Positions 6,128-14,676 of a stretch of 64,000 bases of DNA are shown in pieces. The position numbers and the translations under genes are program-made. A model generated the notes under the pieces. It made no database searches. It was not told the DNA's origin and saw only the letters and a program-made list of their open reading frames with translations. Each line of letters opens with the position of its first letter. Within the stretch, counting starts at the first letter, position 1. The DNA comes from Promicromonospora sp. MEB111 (GTDB lineage Bacteria > Actinomycetota > Actinomycetes > Actinomycetales > Cellulomonadaceae). The DNA lies in contig NZ_JARVSD010000007.1 of NCBI RefSeq assembly GCF_030209445.1, positions 310,001 through 374,000 on the forward strand, in the 5' to 3' direction.

Positions 6128-8917
6128 CTACCGGACCGTCGTCGGGTTCCGGATCGCCGCCTCGACCCGCGCGAGGACGGCACGGGACCGGTCCAGCTCG
6201 GCCCGGTAGCGCTCCGGCAGGTCGGCGGCGAGCCGACGGCGCATCTCCACCGCCTCCCGCGCGAGGCCGAGGGCCGCCACGTTGTCCCCCGCGGCGCTCA
6301 GCGCACTGGCGAGGTTGGAGAGCGTGAGCGCCAGGTCCGGCCGGTGCTTGTCGGGGTTCTCCACGGCGAGCTGGCGCCGCATCGCGACCGCCTCGCGCAT
6401 GGGCCGCAGCGCCTCGGTCGGCTTGTCCAGGTCGAGCAGCGTGGCCCCCAGGTTCGCCAGCGCCTCCGCGAGGCCGGTGCGGTACTTCTCCGGCTCGTCC
6501 AGCACGAGCCGGCGCAGCATGTCCACCGCCTCCTGCGTGGGCCGCAGCGCCTCCTCGAACCGGCCCAGGTCGGCGTACCGCACACCCAGGTTGGACAGCG
6601 ACTGCGCGAGGTACTTCAGCGACCGGGCGTTCCGGCGCGCGAGACCCCGGCGGATGCCCACGGCCTCCTCCTCGAGCAGCACGGCCTCGTCGTACCGGCC
6701 GCGCCGGGCGTAGGTGACGCCCAGGTTGGACAGCGAGTGCGCCAGGTAGTGCAGGTACCGCGCGGGGTGCTCACGGGCGAGCTCGCGCCGGATCTCCAGC
6801 GCCTCCCGCTCCAGCCGGAGCGACTCGTCGGCGCGGCCCGTGGTCGAGTACAGGGCGCCGAGCGCGGACAGCGCGCCGGACAGGTCCGCGCGCGTGCCCC
6901 GCGCGTTCTCCTCGGCGAGGCGCCGCTGGATCTGGAGCGCCTCGACCAGCACGGAGCCCGCCTCCTCGTATCGCCCGAGCGCCTCCAGGGTGGTGCCGAG
7001 CTGGCCGAGCGACCACGCCAGCTCCCCCAGGTGCTCGGGCCGGGCCGCGGCCAGCCGCCGCCGGATCGCCACGGCCTCCGCGTTCGCGGGCAAGGCGTCC
7101 TCGGGACGGCCGCTCTCCGTGAGGGCCTCGAAGTTGCCCAGCACGGCGGCGACACGGGGCTCGTACTGCACGGGGTCGCCCTCGGCGAGCCGACGGTAGA
7201 TGTCCAGCGACGCGCGCTGCGTGGCCTCGATCTCGCCGGTCCGGCCCAGCTCCGTGTAGGACACGCCGGCGTTCTGCAGGGCCCGCGCGTGCTCCGCATC
7301 GGCCCACGGGGCGTCCCCCGGCCCGAGCCCGGCGCACAGGGTGATGACCTCCTCCTGGGCGGTGAGCGCGTCGGCGTGCCGGCCCACCGCCCAATAGCCC
7401 ATGCCGAGGTTGTTCAGCGCGGTGCACAGCGGCGGGCGGTAGCGCTGCTCGTCCGTCCGGGCGAGGCCGCGCCACAGCCCCACCGCCTCCTGCAGCACGG
7501 GCACCGCGGCGGCCGGCTCGCCCTCGGCGACGAGCACCACGCCGAGGTCGGTCAGAGCCTCGCCCTGCGTGGCATCGTCGCCCACCACCCGCGCGAGCTC
7601 GGCGACGCGGTGCGTGAGGCGGTCCAGCACGGGCACCGCCAGCGGGCCCGACGAGCGCGGCAGCCGGCGCGTCACCCGCATGAGGCCGGCCAGGTCCGCC
7701 GGCCCCTCGTCCGGCAGGGCGGACGCCGCCGCCGCGATCAGCTCCCCGGGGACGTCCCGGCCCGTCGCCGGCCGGTCCAGGCTCATCGCCGTGGCGAACG
7801 CCAGCACGCCGAAGGCCTCCTGCCGCTCGAGGTCGCGCGTGCACGCCTCGATCAGCCGCTCCTGCTCCGCCAGCACGCGGGAGACGAGCAGCTCCGCCAG
7901 GCGCGGGACCGCGGGGACGTGCGCGCGGACCCAGGCGACGGCCTCCGCCGTCCGCCCGTCGTCCGGCTCCACGTTCGCGCGCCGCAGGGCGGCGCGCACG
8001 CCTGCTTCCGAGGTGTCCCCCACCAGCAGGGTGGTGGCCAGGGCCGCCTCGGCCGTCCCGCCCGGTCCCGCGACGAGCCCGGCCGCCGCGGCCGACGCCG
8101 CCCATCCGGCCCGCTCGTGCTCCAGCACGGCCTCGAGCCCGCGGGCCGGGTCGACGACCACCGGCGGTTGCTCGCCGGCGTCCGGATCCTGTGGCGCCAG
8201 CACCGCCGCCAGCGCGGCCGCCTGCAGGTCGAGGGCGCGCGGCCGGTGGTCCGGCGTGAGCTCGAACGAGACCTCGGGCACCGGCCGGTCCAGCGCCCGC
8301 GCGAAGCGCGTCACCGCCGTGCCCAGCAGCACGCGGTCGTCCTCCGAGCGGTCCACCTCCAGGCCGAGCGCGGGATCCGGCCCCACCTCCACCGTCCGGT
8401 CGAGCGCCGGCGCCAGCGCCATCTGCGTGACCGACGGCGTGCGCCCCGCCCACAGCGTGCTGGTCCACCGCTGCCGCCGCCACCACTGGCCGCCGGTGCG
8501 GGCAGTGCACAGGATGCGCAGCCGGCCGCGGGTCCGATTCTCCGCGACGGCGTCGAGCATCGCGGGCAGGTCGAGGCGGTGCCCGGCGTCGTCCACCACC
8601 AGCAGGACCCGGCGCGCCGCGGCGACCGCGGCCACCGCCGCCACCTCCTCGCCGGGCGGTACGTGGACCACGGTCCAGCCCGTGCGGCGCATCCGCCGGC
8701 CGAGCTCGAGCGCCAGGCGGGTCTTGCCGACGCCGCCGAGCCCGCACATCAGGCGGAGCGCGACGGGTTCCCGGGACCGCACCCAGGCGCGCAGGTCGGC
8801 GAGCTCCCGCCCGCGGCCCGTGAACGGCACGACCTCCCGCTCGGGAGCGAGGAGGGCCGCCGCGCTCGTCTCGCGCACCACCGGGCTCCGCACCTCGTCG
8901 GGTCCGGGTCGGCTCAT
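6128..8917 (-). CDS. STAND-type ATPase with C-terminal TPR repeats
   Basis: 929 residues. After about 35 residues comes an NB-ARC-like P-loop module: Walker A G-L-G-G-V-G-K-T at 59-66 and Walker B V-L-L-V-V-D-D at 104-110. A helical region runs to about residue 440. Roughly nine tetratricopeptide units follow to the C-terminus, many with L-S-N-L-G and L-G-R-Y-E-E-A type signatures at a pitch of 45-48 residues. STAND proteins couple ligand sensing by the repeats to nucleotide-driven oligomerisation. They serve as transcription activators (AfsR/MalT) or in defence (Avs-like). No DNA-binding, nuclease, TIR or membrane effector domain is visible, so the output is unknown. It sits alone between the CDF gene and rpsA, and its ribosome-binding site is weak. 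Confidence 0.8.
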   Translation of the reverse strand: MSRPGPDEVRSPVVRETSAAALLAPEREVVPFTGRGRELADLRAWVRSREPVALRLMCGLGGVGKTRLALELGRRMRRTGWTVVHVPPGEEVAAVAAVAAARRVLLVVDDAGHRLDLPAMLDAVAENRTRGRLRILCTARTGGQWWRRQRWTSTLWAGRTPSVTQMALAPALDRTVEVGPDPALGLEVDRSEDDRVLLGTAVTRFARALDRPVPEVSFELTPDHRPRALDLQAAALAAVLAPQDPDAGEQPPVVVDPARGLEAVLEHERAGWAASAAAAGLVAGPGGTAEAALATTLLVGDTSEAGVRAALRRANVEPDDGRTAEAVAWVRAHVPAVPRLAELLVSRVLAEQERLIEACTRDLERQEAFGVLAFATAMSLDRPATGRDVPGELIAAAASALPDEGPADLAGLMRVTRRLPRSSGPLAVPVLDRLTHRVAELARVVGDDATQGEALTDLGVVLVAEGEPAAAVPVLQEAVGLWRGLARTDEQRYRPPLCTALNNLGMGYWAVGRHADALTAQEEVITLCAGLGPGDAPWADAEHARALQNAGVSYTELGRTGEIEATQRASLDIYRRLAEGDPVQYEPRVAAVLGNFEALTESGRPEDALPANAEAVAIRRRLAAARPEHLGELAWSLGQLGTTLEALGRYEEAGSVLVEALQIQRRLAEENARGTRADLSGALSALGALYSTTGRADESLRLEREALEIRRELAREHPARYLHYLAHSLSNLGVTYARRGRYDEAVLLEEEAVGIRRGLARRNARSLKYLAQSLSNLGVRYADLGRFEEALRPTQEAVDMLRRLVLDEPEKYRTGLAEALANLGATLLDLDKPTEALRPMREAVAMRRQLAVENPDKHRPDLALTLSNLASALSAAGDNVAALGLAREAVEMRRRLAADLPERYRAELDRSRAVLARVEAAIRNPTTVR

Positions 8918-9102
8918 GAGCAGCCATCCAACAGCACTCCCGCGTTCCTGACCAGCGCACCTGTGATACGCCGCGGCGCTGCCTCAGGCGGCGGCGTCGC
9001 AGGTCACAGCGTTGGGCAGGAGTCCGCATCGGTCCGGTCCACCGCATCCCGAAAAGAGCGTGCCCCTCCTGTGCCCCCGAAACGTGTGCCCCCGGGACAC
9101 AG

Positions 9103-9140
9103 CGACGGCCCGCCGCCCCCGGAGGGGCGACGGGCCGTCG
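9103..9140 (-). terminator. rpsA terminator stem-loop
   Basis: Arms at 9103-9119 and 9124-9140 pair over 17 bases with one mismatch around a four-base loop. The element begins 15 bases after the rpsA stop codon on the minus strand. No T-tract follows. Confidence 0.7.
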
Positions 9141-9154
9141 GTGATCAGCTCAGG

Positions 9155-10630
9155 TCAGTTGCCCGTGAGCTTCTCGCGAAGCGCGGCGAGCGCCTCGTCC
9201 GAAGCCAGCGTGCCACCGGCCTCCTCGACCGGAGCCGAGGAGTAGCTGGTGCTGCCGCCACCGGCCGGAGCGGCCGGGGCCTCGGACGACGCCTCGGTGT
9301 CCGCGGTGAGCGCCTCGGCGACCTGCTTGCGGTGCGCGGTCCAGCGCTCGTGCGCCTTGGCGTACTCCGCCTCCCACGACTCGCGCTGGGTCTCGAAGCC
9401 CTCGAGCCACTCGTTGGTCTCCGGGTCGAAGCCCTCCGGGTACTTGTAGTTCCCGGCCTCGTCGTACTCGGCGGCCATGCCGTACAGCGCGGGGTCGAAG
9501 TCCTCGGACTCCGGGTCCACGCCCTCGTTGGCCTGCTTGAGCGACAGCGAGATGCGGCGACGCTCCAGGTCGATGTCGATGACCTTGACGAACACCTCGG
9601 CACCGACGGTGACGACCTGCTCCGGCAGCTCGACGTGGCGCACGGCCAGCTCCGAGATGTGGACCAGGCCCTCGATGCCGTCCTCGACGCGCACGAACGC
9701 ACCGAACGGAACCAGCTTGGTGACCTTACCCGGCACGACCTGACCGATGGCGTGCGTACGGGCGAAGGTCTGCCACGGGTCCTCCTGCGTCGCCTTCAGC
9801 GACAGGGAGACACGCTCGCGGTCGAAGTCGACGTCGAGCACCTCGACGGTGACCTCCTGGCCCACCTCGACGACCTCCGACGGGTGGTCGATGTGCTTCC
9901 AGGACAGCTCGGAGACGTGCACCAGACCGTCGACGCCGCCGAGGTCCACGAACGCACCGAAGTTGACGATCGAGGAGACGACACCCGGGCGCACCTGGCC
10001 CTTCTGCAGGGTCTGCAGGAAGGTCGAGCGAACCTCGGACTGCGTCTGCTCGAGCCAGGCACGGCGCGAGAGCACGACGTTGTTGCGGTTCTTGTCGAGC
10101 TCGATGATCTTGGCCTCGATCTCCTTGCCGACGTACGGCTGGAGGTCGCGGACACGACGCATCTCCACGAGGGAGGCGGGGAGGAAGCCGCGCAGGCCGA
10201 TGTCGAGGATGAGGCCACCCTTGACGACCTCGATGACGGTGCCGGTGACGACGCCGTCCTCCTCCTTGATCTTCTCGATCGTGCCCCAGGCGCGCTCGTA
10301 CTGTGCGCGCTTCTTGGACAGGATCAGACGGCCTTCCTTGTCCTCCTTCTGGAGGACCAGGGCCTCGACGGCGTCGCCGACGGCGACAACCTCGCCAGGG
10401 TCGACGTCGTGCTTGATCGAGAGCTCCCGGGACGGGATGACACCCTCGGTCTTGTAGCCGATGTCGAGAAGGACCTCGTCACGGTCCACCTTGACGATCG
10501 TGCCTTCGACGATGTCACCATCGTTGAAGTACTTGATGGTGGCGTCGATGGCAGCAAGGAAGTCCTCCTCGGTGCCGATGTCGTTGACGGCAACCTGGGG
10601 TGCGGACTTCGCAGGGGTGGAGATGGTCAT
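9155..10630 (-). CDS. rpsA: 30S ribosomal protein S1
   Basis: 491 residues with four S1 (OB-fold) RNA-binding domains at roughly 35-105, 120-190, 205-280 and 290-365, and a long acidic, Ala/Ser-rich tail. Four S1 domains is the normal actinobacterial form, against six in E. coli. The protein helps recruit mRNA to the 30S subunit; in mycobacteria it has also been linked to trans-translation. The frame stays open upstream, but the ATG at 10630 (M-T-I-S-T-P) matches the family start. A good promoter lies 120-150 bases upstream and a strong stem-loop follows. The genes usually found after rpsA in actinobacteria (coaE, uvrB) are not here; a STAND gene is. Confidence 0.96.
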   Translation of the reverse strand: MTISTPAKSAPQVAVNDIGTEEDFLAAIDATIKYFNDGDIVEGTIVKVDRDEVLLDIGYKTEGVIPSRELSIKHDVDPGEVVAVGDAVEALVLQKEDKEGRLILSKKRAQYERAWGTIEKIKEEDGVVTGTVIEVVKGGLILDIGLRGFLPASLVEMRRVRDLQPYVGKEIEAKIIELDKNRNNVVLSRRAWLEQTQSEVRSTFLQTLQKGQVRPGVVSSIVNFGAFVDLGGVDGLVHVSELSWKHIDHPSEVVEVGQEVTVEVLDVDFDRERVSLSLKATQEDPWQTFARTHAIGQVVPGKVTKLVPFGAFVRVEDGIEGLVHISELAVRHVELPEQVVTVGAEVFVKVIDIDLERRRISLSLKQANEGVDPESEDFDPALYGMAAEYDEAGNYKYPEGFDPETNEWLEGFETQRESWEAEYAKAHERWTAHRKQVAEALTADTEASSEAPAAPAGGGSTSYSSAPVEEAGGTLASDEALAALREKLTGN

Positions 10631-10748
10631 TGAGTTCGATGCTCCGATGCGGACATGGCGTAGTACGGACAGGGTCTGTTTGAGCTCTGCTTGTGCGGTG
10701 CTCGTGAGGTGCCGGTAGGTCGCCGGAAGGCGCACGGCACCGCCAGTC

Positions 10749-10778
10749 ATCCTAGTGGCGCGGCAGCACCCTGGTCAA
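10749..10778 (-). promoter_or_regulatory. Promoter of rpsA
   Basis: On the minus strand, a -35 box TTGACC (10773-10778) and a -10 box TAGGAT (10749-10754) are separated by 18 bases. Both match the housekeeping sigma consensus well. The predicted leader is about 112 bases long, which leaves room for post-transcriptional control of rpsA. No known leader structure was recognised. Confidence 0.65.
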
Positions 10779-10823
10779 CGCGAGCCAGGGTGGCGCGAGC
10801 CGCACGGATCCGGTCCCCGACGC

Positions 10824-12590
10824 TCAGAGCGCGAGCTCCAGATCCTTGCCCGGGATGGCGTCCAGCAGCGCCCGGGTGTAGTCGGTGGCCGGCGAGTCGA
10901 AGACCGCGTCGACGGTGCCCTCCTCGACCACGCGACCCTGCTGCATGACAAGCACGCGGTCCGCGATCTGCCGCACGACGGCGAGGTCGTGCGTGATGAA
11001 GAGGTAGGTCAGCCCCAGCTCCTCCTGCAGGCCGGCGAGCAGCTGCAGGATCTGGGCCTGGACCACGACGTCGAGCGCCGAGACCGCCTCGTCGCACACC
11101 ACGAGCTCGGGCGACAGCGCCAGCGCGCGGGCGATCGCCACTCGCTGCCGCTGGCCACCGGACAGCTCGGAGGGGAACCGCCGCAGCTGGCCCTTGCTGA
11201 GCGCCACCTGCTCGGCGAGCTCCTCCACGCGGGCGCGACGAGCCGCGGCGTCGCCGTAGTCGTGCGCGCGCAGCGGCTCCTCGATCGCCCGGAACACCGA
11301 GTAGAGCGGGTCCAGCGAGGAGTACGGGTCCTGGAACACGGGCTGCACCCGGCGCCGGTAGGCGATCTGCTCCTTGTGCTTCCCGGCGCCCACGAGCCCG
11401 CCGTCGAACGTGATGGAACCCGTGGTGGGCTTCTCGATGTCGAGGATCATCCGGGCCAGGGTCGACTTGCCCGAGCCGGACTCCCCCACCACGGCCACGG
11501 TGGAGCCGCGCGGGATGTCGAAGCTCACGCCGTCGACGGCGGTGAAGTCCTTGCTGCGGGACAGCAGGCCGCCGCCGCGGATCGTGAAGACCTTGCTCAC
11601 GTCCTTGACGGAGACGAGCACGTCAGCCTCGGCCGCGCCGTCGGCGACCGCCTCCTCGCCGGGGGCGAGGAGCGCGTCGTCCAGCACGTCCTCCAGGCCG
11701 CGCTCCCGCGCGATCTCGATGCGGCGCGAGGCGAGCGACGGGGCCGCCGCCATGAGGCGCTTGGTGTAGTCGTGCTGCGGCGACGTGAGGACCTGGCGGG
11801 CCGGGCCCTGCTCCACGATCTCGCCGTGGTACATGACCACCACGATGTCGGCACGCTCGGCCGCGAGGCCGAGGTCGTGCGTGATGAGCAGCACCGCGGT
11901 GCCGAGCTCCTCGGTCAGGCCGGAGAGCTGGTCCAGGATGCCGCGCTGCACGGTCACGTCGAGGGCCGATGTCGGCTCGTCGGCGACGAGCAGGGCCGGA
12001 CGGCCCGACAGGCCCATGGCGATGAGCGCCCGCTGGCGCATGCCGCCGGAGAACTCGTGCGGGTACTGGCCCGCGCGGCGGGCGGCGTCGGGCAGGCCCA
12101 CCTCGTCGAGCAGCTCGACGGTGCGGGCGCGCGCGTCGCGGCGCGTCCGCAGGCCGTTGTCGATCAGGCCCTCGTCGATCTGCTGCCCGATCCGCAGGAT
12201 CGGGTTGAGGTTGGTCATCGGGTCCTGCGGCACCAGGCCGAGCTCGGTGCCCCGCAGCTGCGCCATGCGCTGCGCGCTGATGTGGCCCAGGTCCTCGTCC
12301 TTGAACCAGATGTGGCCCTCGGCGACGGAGCCGTTGCTGGCCAGCAGGCCCAGTACCGCCATGGCGAGCGTGGTCTTGCCCGAGCCGGACTCCCCCACGA
12401 TCGCGACGGTCTGGCCGCGCCGGACGGTCAGGTTGGCGTTCGCCACGGCGCGGGCGGGGCCGCCCTCGGTCCGGAAGTCGACGCTCAGGTTCTCGACCCG
12501 CAGCACGACGTCCTCGGCGGGGGCGTCCACGGGAGCGTCCGCCGGGGCGTCCACCGGGGCGTCGGCCGTGTTGTCAGCGATGTCGGTCAT
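10824..12590 (-). CDS. Peptide/nickel ABC importer, fused tandem ATPase (DppD-DppF type)
   Basis: 588 residues containing two complete nucleotide-binding domains. The first has Walker A G-E-S-G-S-G-K-T-T near residue 56, signature F-S-G-G-M and Walker B L-V-A-D-E-P-T-S-A-L-D. The second has G-E-S-G-S-G-K-S-T near 365, L-S-G-G-Q and V-V-C-D-E-A-V-S-A-L-D. In E. coli these are separate proteins (DppD and DppF). They energise uptake of peptides or related solutes. The N-terminus begins with a short Asp-Ala-Pro repeat before the first domain. The ATG overlaps the dppC-like stop by four bases (ATGA). It is the last gene of the importer operon. Confidence 0.93.
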   Translation of the reverse strand: MTDIADNTADAPVDAPADAPVDAPAEDVVLRVENLSVDFRTEGGPARAVANANLTVRRGQTVAIVGESGSGKTTLAMAVLGLLASNGSVAEGHIWFKDEDLGHISAQRMAQLRGTELGLVPQDPMTNLNPILRIGQQIDEGLIDNGLRTRRDARARTVELLDEVGLPDAARRAGQYPHEFSGGMRQRALIAMGLSGRPALLVADEPTSALDVTVQRGILDQLSGLTEELGTAVLLITHDLGLAAERADIVVVMYHGEIVEQGPARQVLTSPQHDYTKRLMAAAPSLASRRIEIARERGLEDVLDDALLAPGEEAVADGAAEADVLVSVKDVSKVFTIRGGGLLSRSKDFTAVDGVSFDIPRGSTVAVVGESGSGKSTLARMILDIEKPTTGSITFDGGLVGAGKHKEQIAYRRRVQPVFQDPYSSLDPLYSVFRAIEEPLRAHDYGDAAARRARVEELAEQVALSKGQLRRFPSELSGGQRQRVAIARALALSPELVVCDEAVSALDVVVQAQILQLLAGLQEELGLTYLFITHDLAVVRQIADRVLVMQQGRVVEEGTVDAVFDSPATDYTRALLDAIPGKDLELAL

Positions 12591-13549
12591 CGTCGGGTCC
12601 TGTTCCGGGGGTCGAGGGCCTCGCGCAGGCTCTCGCCCACGAGGGTGAAGCCGAGGGCCGTGATGGCGATGCAGATACCGGGCAGGATCGCCAGGCGCGG
12701 GGCGACCGCGAGCTCCTGCTGCGCGGCCGTCAGCATGCGTCCCCACTCCGCGGTGGACGGCTCGCCGCCGCCCAGCCCCAGGAAGGAGAGCGCCGCGGCC
12801 TCGATCACTGCCGTGGCCAGGGTCAGCGTCGCCTGCACGATGACCGGGCCGACGCTGTTGGGCAGCACGTGGCTCATGGTCACCGAACGCCTGCTGAGGC
12901 CCAGCGCGGAGGCGGCCAGCACATAGTCCTGACCACGCTGCGCGAGCATCGAGCCGCGCAGCAGGCGGGCGAAGATCGGGATCTGCACCACACCGATGGC
13001 GATGATCACCGACATCGAGGACTGGCCGGCGATCGCCGCGATCGACACCGCCAGGAGCAGGGAGGGCACCGACAGCATGAGGTCCACCAGGCGCATCGCG
13101 CCGAAGTCGACCCACTTGCCGAACCAGCCGGCGAGCAGGCCCAGGAGCATGCCGCCGACGAGGCCGAACAGCGTGGACAGCACGCCGACCAGGAGCGAGG
13201 CCTGCGCGCCCCAGATCAGCTTGCTCAGCACGTCACCGCCGTAGCGGTCCAGGCCGAGCGGGTACTCGGCCGACGGCCCGGGAATCATGGTGGGCCGCAC
13301 CTCGGCGCGGCCCGGCAGCTCGTCGGGTCCGTACGGGGCGAGCACCGGCGCGAGGATCGCCACCAGGACGAAGATCGCGACGATGACGAAGCCCGCGATC
13401 GCGACGGGGTTCTTGCGCAGCGTGCGCCAGGCACGCGCCCAGACGCCCTCGCCGGCGTGGTCGGCGCCGCCGGGGCCGTCGCCGTGGATGCTCTGGTGGA
13501 GCGGCGCGGCGGCCGCGCCGTCGGTCACAGGAAGCTCGTTGGCGCTCAC
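12587..13549 (-). CDS. Peptide ABC importer permease, DppC type
   Basis: 320 residues with an N-terminal cytoplasmic stretch and about six membrane helices. The EAA loop (E-A-A-A-L-S-F-L-G-L-G) near residue 260 is the contact site for the ATPase in this family. The L-G-x-D motif (L-G-L-D-R-Y-G-G-D) near residue 99 is typical of DppC/OppC. GTG at 13549 is chosen because it forms a GTGA overlap with the upstream permease and has AGGAGG about six bases ahead. It forms the transmembrane channel together with the DppB-type partner. Confidence 0.92.
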   Translation of the reverse strand: MSANELPVTDGAAAAPLHQSIHGDGPGGADHAGEGVWARAWRTLRKNPVAIAGFVIVAIFVLVAILAPVLAPYGPDELPGRAEVRPTMIPGPSAEYPLGLDRYGGDVLSKLIWGAQASLLVGVLSTLFGLVGGMLLGLLAGWFGKWVDFGAMRLVDLMLSVPSLLLAVSIAAIAGQSSMSVIIAIGVVQIPIFARLLRGSMLAQRGQDYVLAASALGLSRRSVTMSHVLPNSVGPVIVQATLTLATAVIEAAALSFLGLGGGEPSTAEWGRMLTAAQQELAVAPRLAILPGICIAITALGFTLVGESLREALDPRNRTRR

Positions 13550-14553
13550 TGCTGCCTCCTCAGCCGGGGGTCGATCAGCCCGTACGACACGTCGACGAGC
13601 AGGTTCACGAGGGCGTACACGATCGCGATCATCAGGACGAAGCCCTGCATGACCGGGTAGTCGGCGTTGAAGACGGCCTCGGCGAGGAACGAGCCGATGC
13701 CGCTGAACGCGAACACCGTCTCGGTCAGCACCGCACCCGAGAGCAGCAGGCCGACCTGCAGGCCGATGGTCGTCAGGACCGGCAGCATCGAGTTGCGCAC
13801 GATGTGGTCCCCGCGCAGCCGGGCGGACTTGATCCCCTTGGCGCGGGCGGTGCGGACGTAGTCGGCGTTCTGCACCTCGGACACGGCGGCGCGCGTCATG
13901 CGGGCCACGATCGCGAGCGGGATGGTGCCGAGCGCGATGCCCGGCAGGATCAGGTGCACCAGCGCGTCCCACGCCGCGTCCCACTCACCCGTGAGCAGGC
14001 CGTCCAGCACGTAGAAGTTCGTCGGGTGCGTCGCGATCATCGTGGGGTCCTGCCTGCCCGTGGAGGGGAACCAGCCCAGCTCCACGGCGAAGACGTACTT
14101 CAGGATGAAGGCGAGGAAGAACACCGGCACCGTGACGCCGATCAGCGACACGACCACCGACGAGTGGTCGAGGAACGAGCCGGCGCGACGGGCCGCGACG
14201 TAGCCCAGCGGTATGCCGATGCCGATCGCGATGATCAGGGCCACGACCGTCAGCTCGATCGTCGCCGGGAACCGCGTCAGGAACTCGTCGAGCACCGGAC
14301 GGCCGGTCCGGGTGGAGACGCCGAAATCTCCCTGCAGCAGCCGGGACAGGTACTTGAAGTACTGGACGTGTACCGGCTGGTCGAACCCGTACAGGGTGTT
14401 GATCCGAGCGACGGCCTCGGGCGTGGCCCGCTCTCCCAGCAGGGCGGTGGCGGGGCCGCCGGGCAGCGCCCGGACCCACGCGAACAACAGCACCGACAGC
14501 CCTAGCAGCAGCGGTATCAGGAGCAGCAGCCGCTGCACGATGAGGCGGAGCAT
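13546..14553 (-). CDS. Peptide ABC importer permease, DppB type
   Basis: 335 residues starting M-L-R-L-I-V-Q-R-L with a first membrane helix, then the periplasmic-side segment that includes Y-G-F-D-Q-P-V, a hallmark of DppB/OppB/GsiC permeases. Five further helices and the conserved D-Y-V-R-T-A-R-A-K-G loop near residue 237 follow. It pairs with the adjacent DppC-type permease. The gene is separated from the upstream binding-protein gene by a strong stem-loop, so it is probably expressed at a lower level than the binding protein. Confidence 0.93.
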   Translation of the reverse strand: MLRLIVQRLLLLIPLLLGLSVLLFAWVRALPGGPATALLGERATPEAVARINTLYGFDQPVHVQYFKYLSRLLQGDFGVSTRTGRPVLDEFLTRFPATIELTVVALIIAIGIGIPLGYVAARRAGSFLDHSSVVVSLIGVTVPVFFLAFILKYVFAVELGWFPSTGRQDPTMIATHPTNFYVLDGLLTGEWDAAWDALVHLILPGIALGTIPLAIVARMTRAAVSEVQNADYVRTARAKGIKSARLRGDHIVRNSMLPVLTTIGLQVGLLLSGAVLTETVFAFSGIGSFLAEAVFNADYPVMQGFVLMIAIVYALVNLLVDVSYGLIDPRLRRQQ

Positions 14554-14591
14554 ACCTATCCTCGTGAAGTTCCTCGAATGGCACGGACAGC

Positions 14592-14623
14592 GGTCGGGGC
14601 GCGGCAGGCGCCGCGCCCCGACC
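14592..14623 (-). terminator. Attenuating stem-loop between binding protein and permease genes
   Basis: A perfect 14-bp GC-rich stem (14592-14605 with 14610-14623) has a four-base loop. It lies in the 123-base gap between the solute-binding-protein stop and the dppB-like start. Such hairpins commonly reduce read-through or protect the 3' end of the binding-protein mRNA in ABC importer operons. That function is inferred. Confidence 0.6.
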
Positions 14624-14676
14624 TGAGCAATTCACCCTAAGGCGTGATGCGCCCTAGGTATGTCATCAGGTTCTGG

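Noticed and set aside
6344-10633. A very long open frame on the plus strand opposite the STAND and rpsA genes
   Set aside because: It is an antisense shadow produced by GC-rich third positions; it crosses two real genes, lacks family features and has low-complexity composition.
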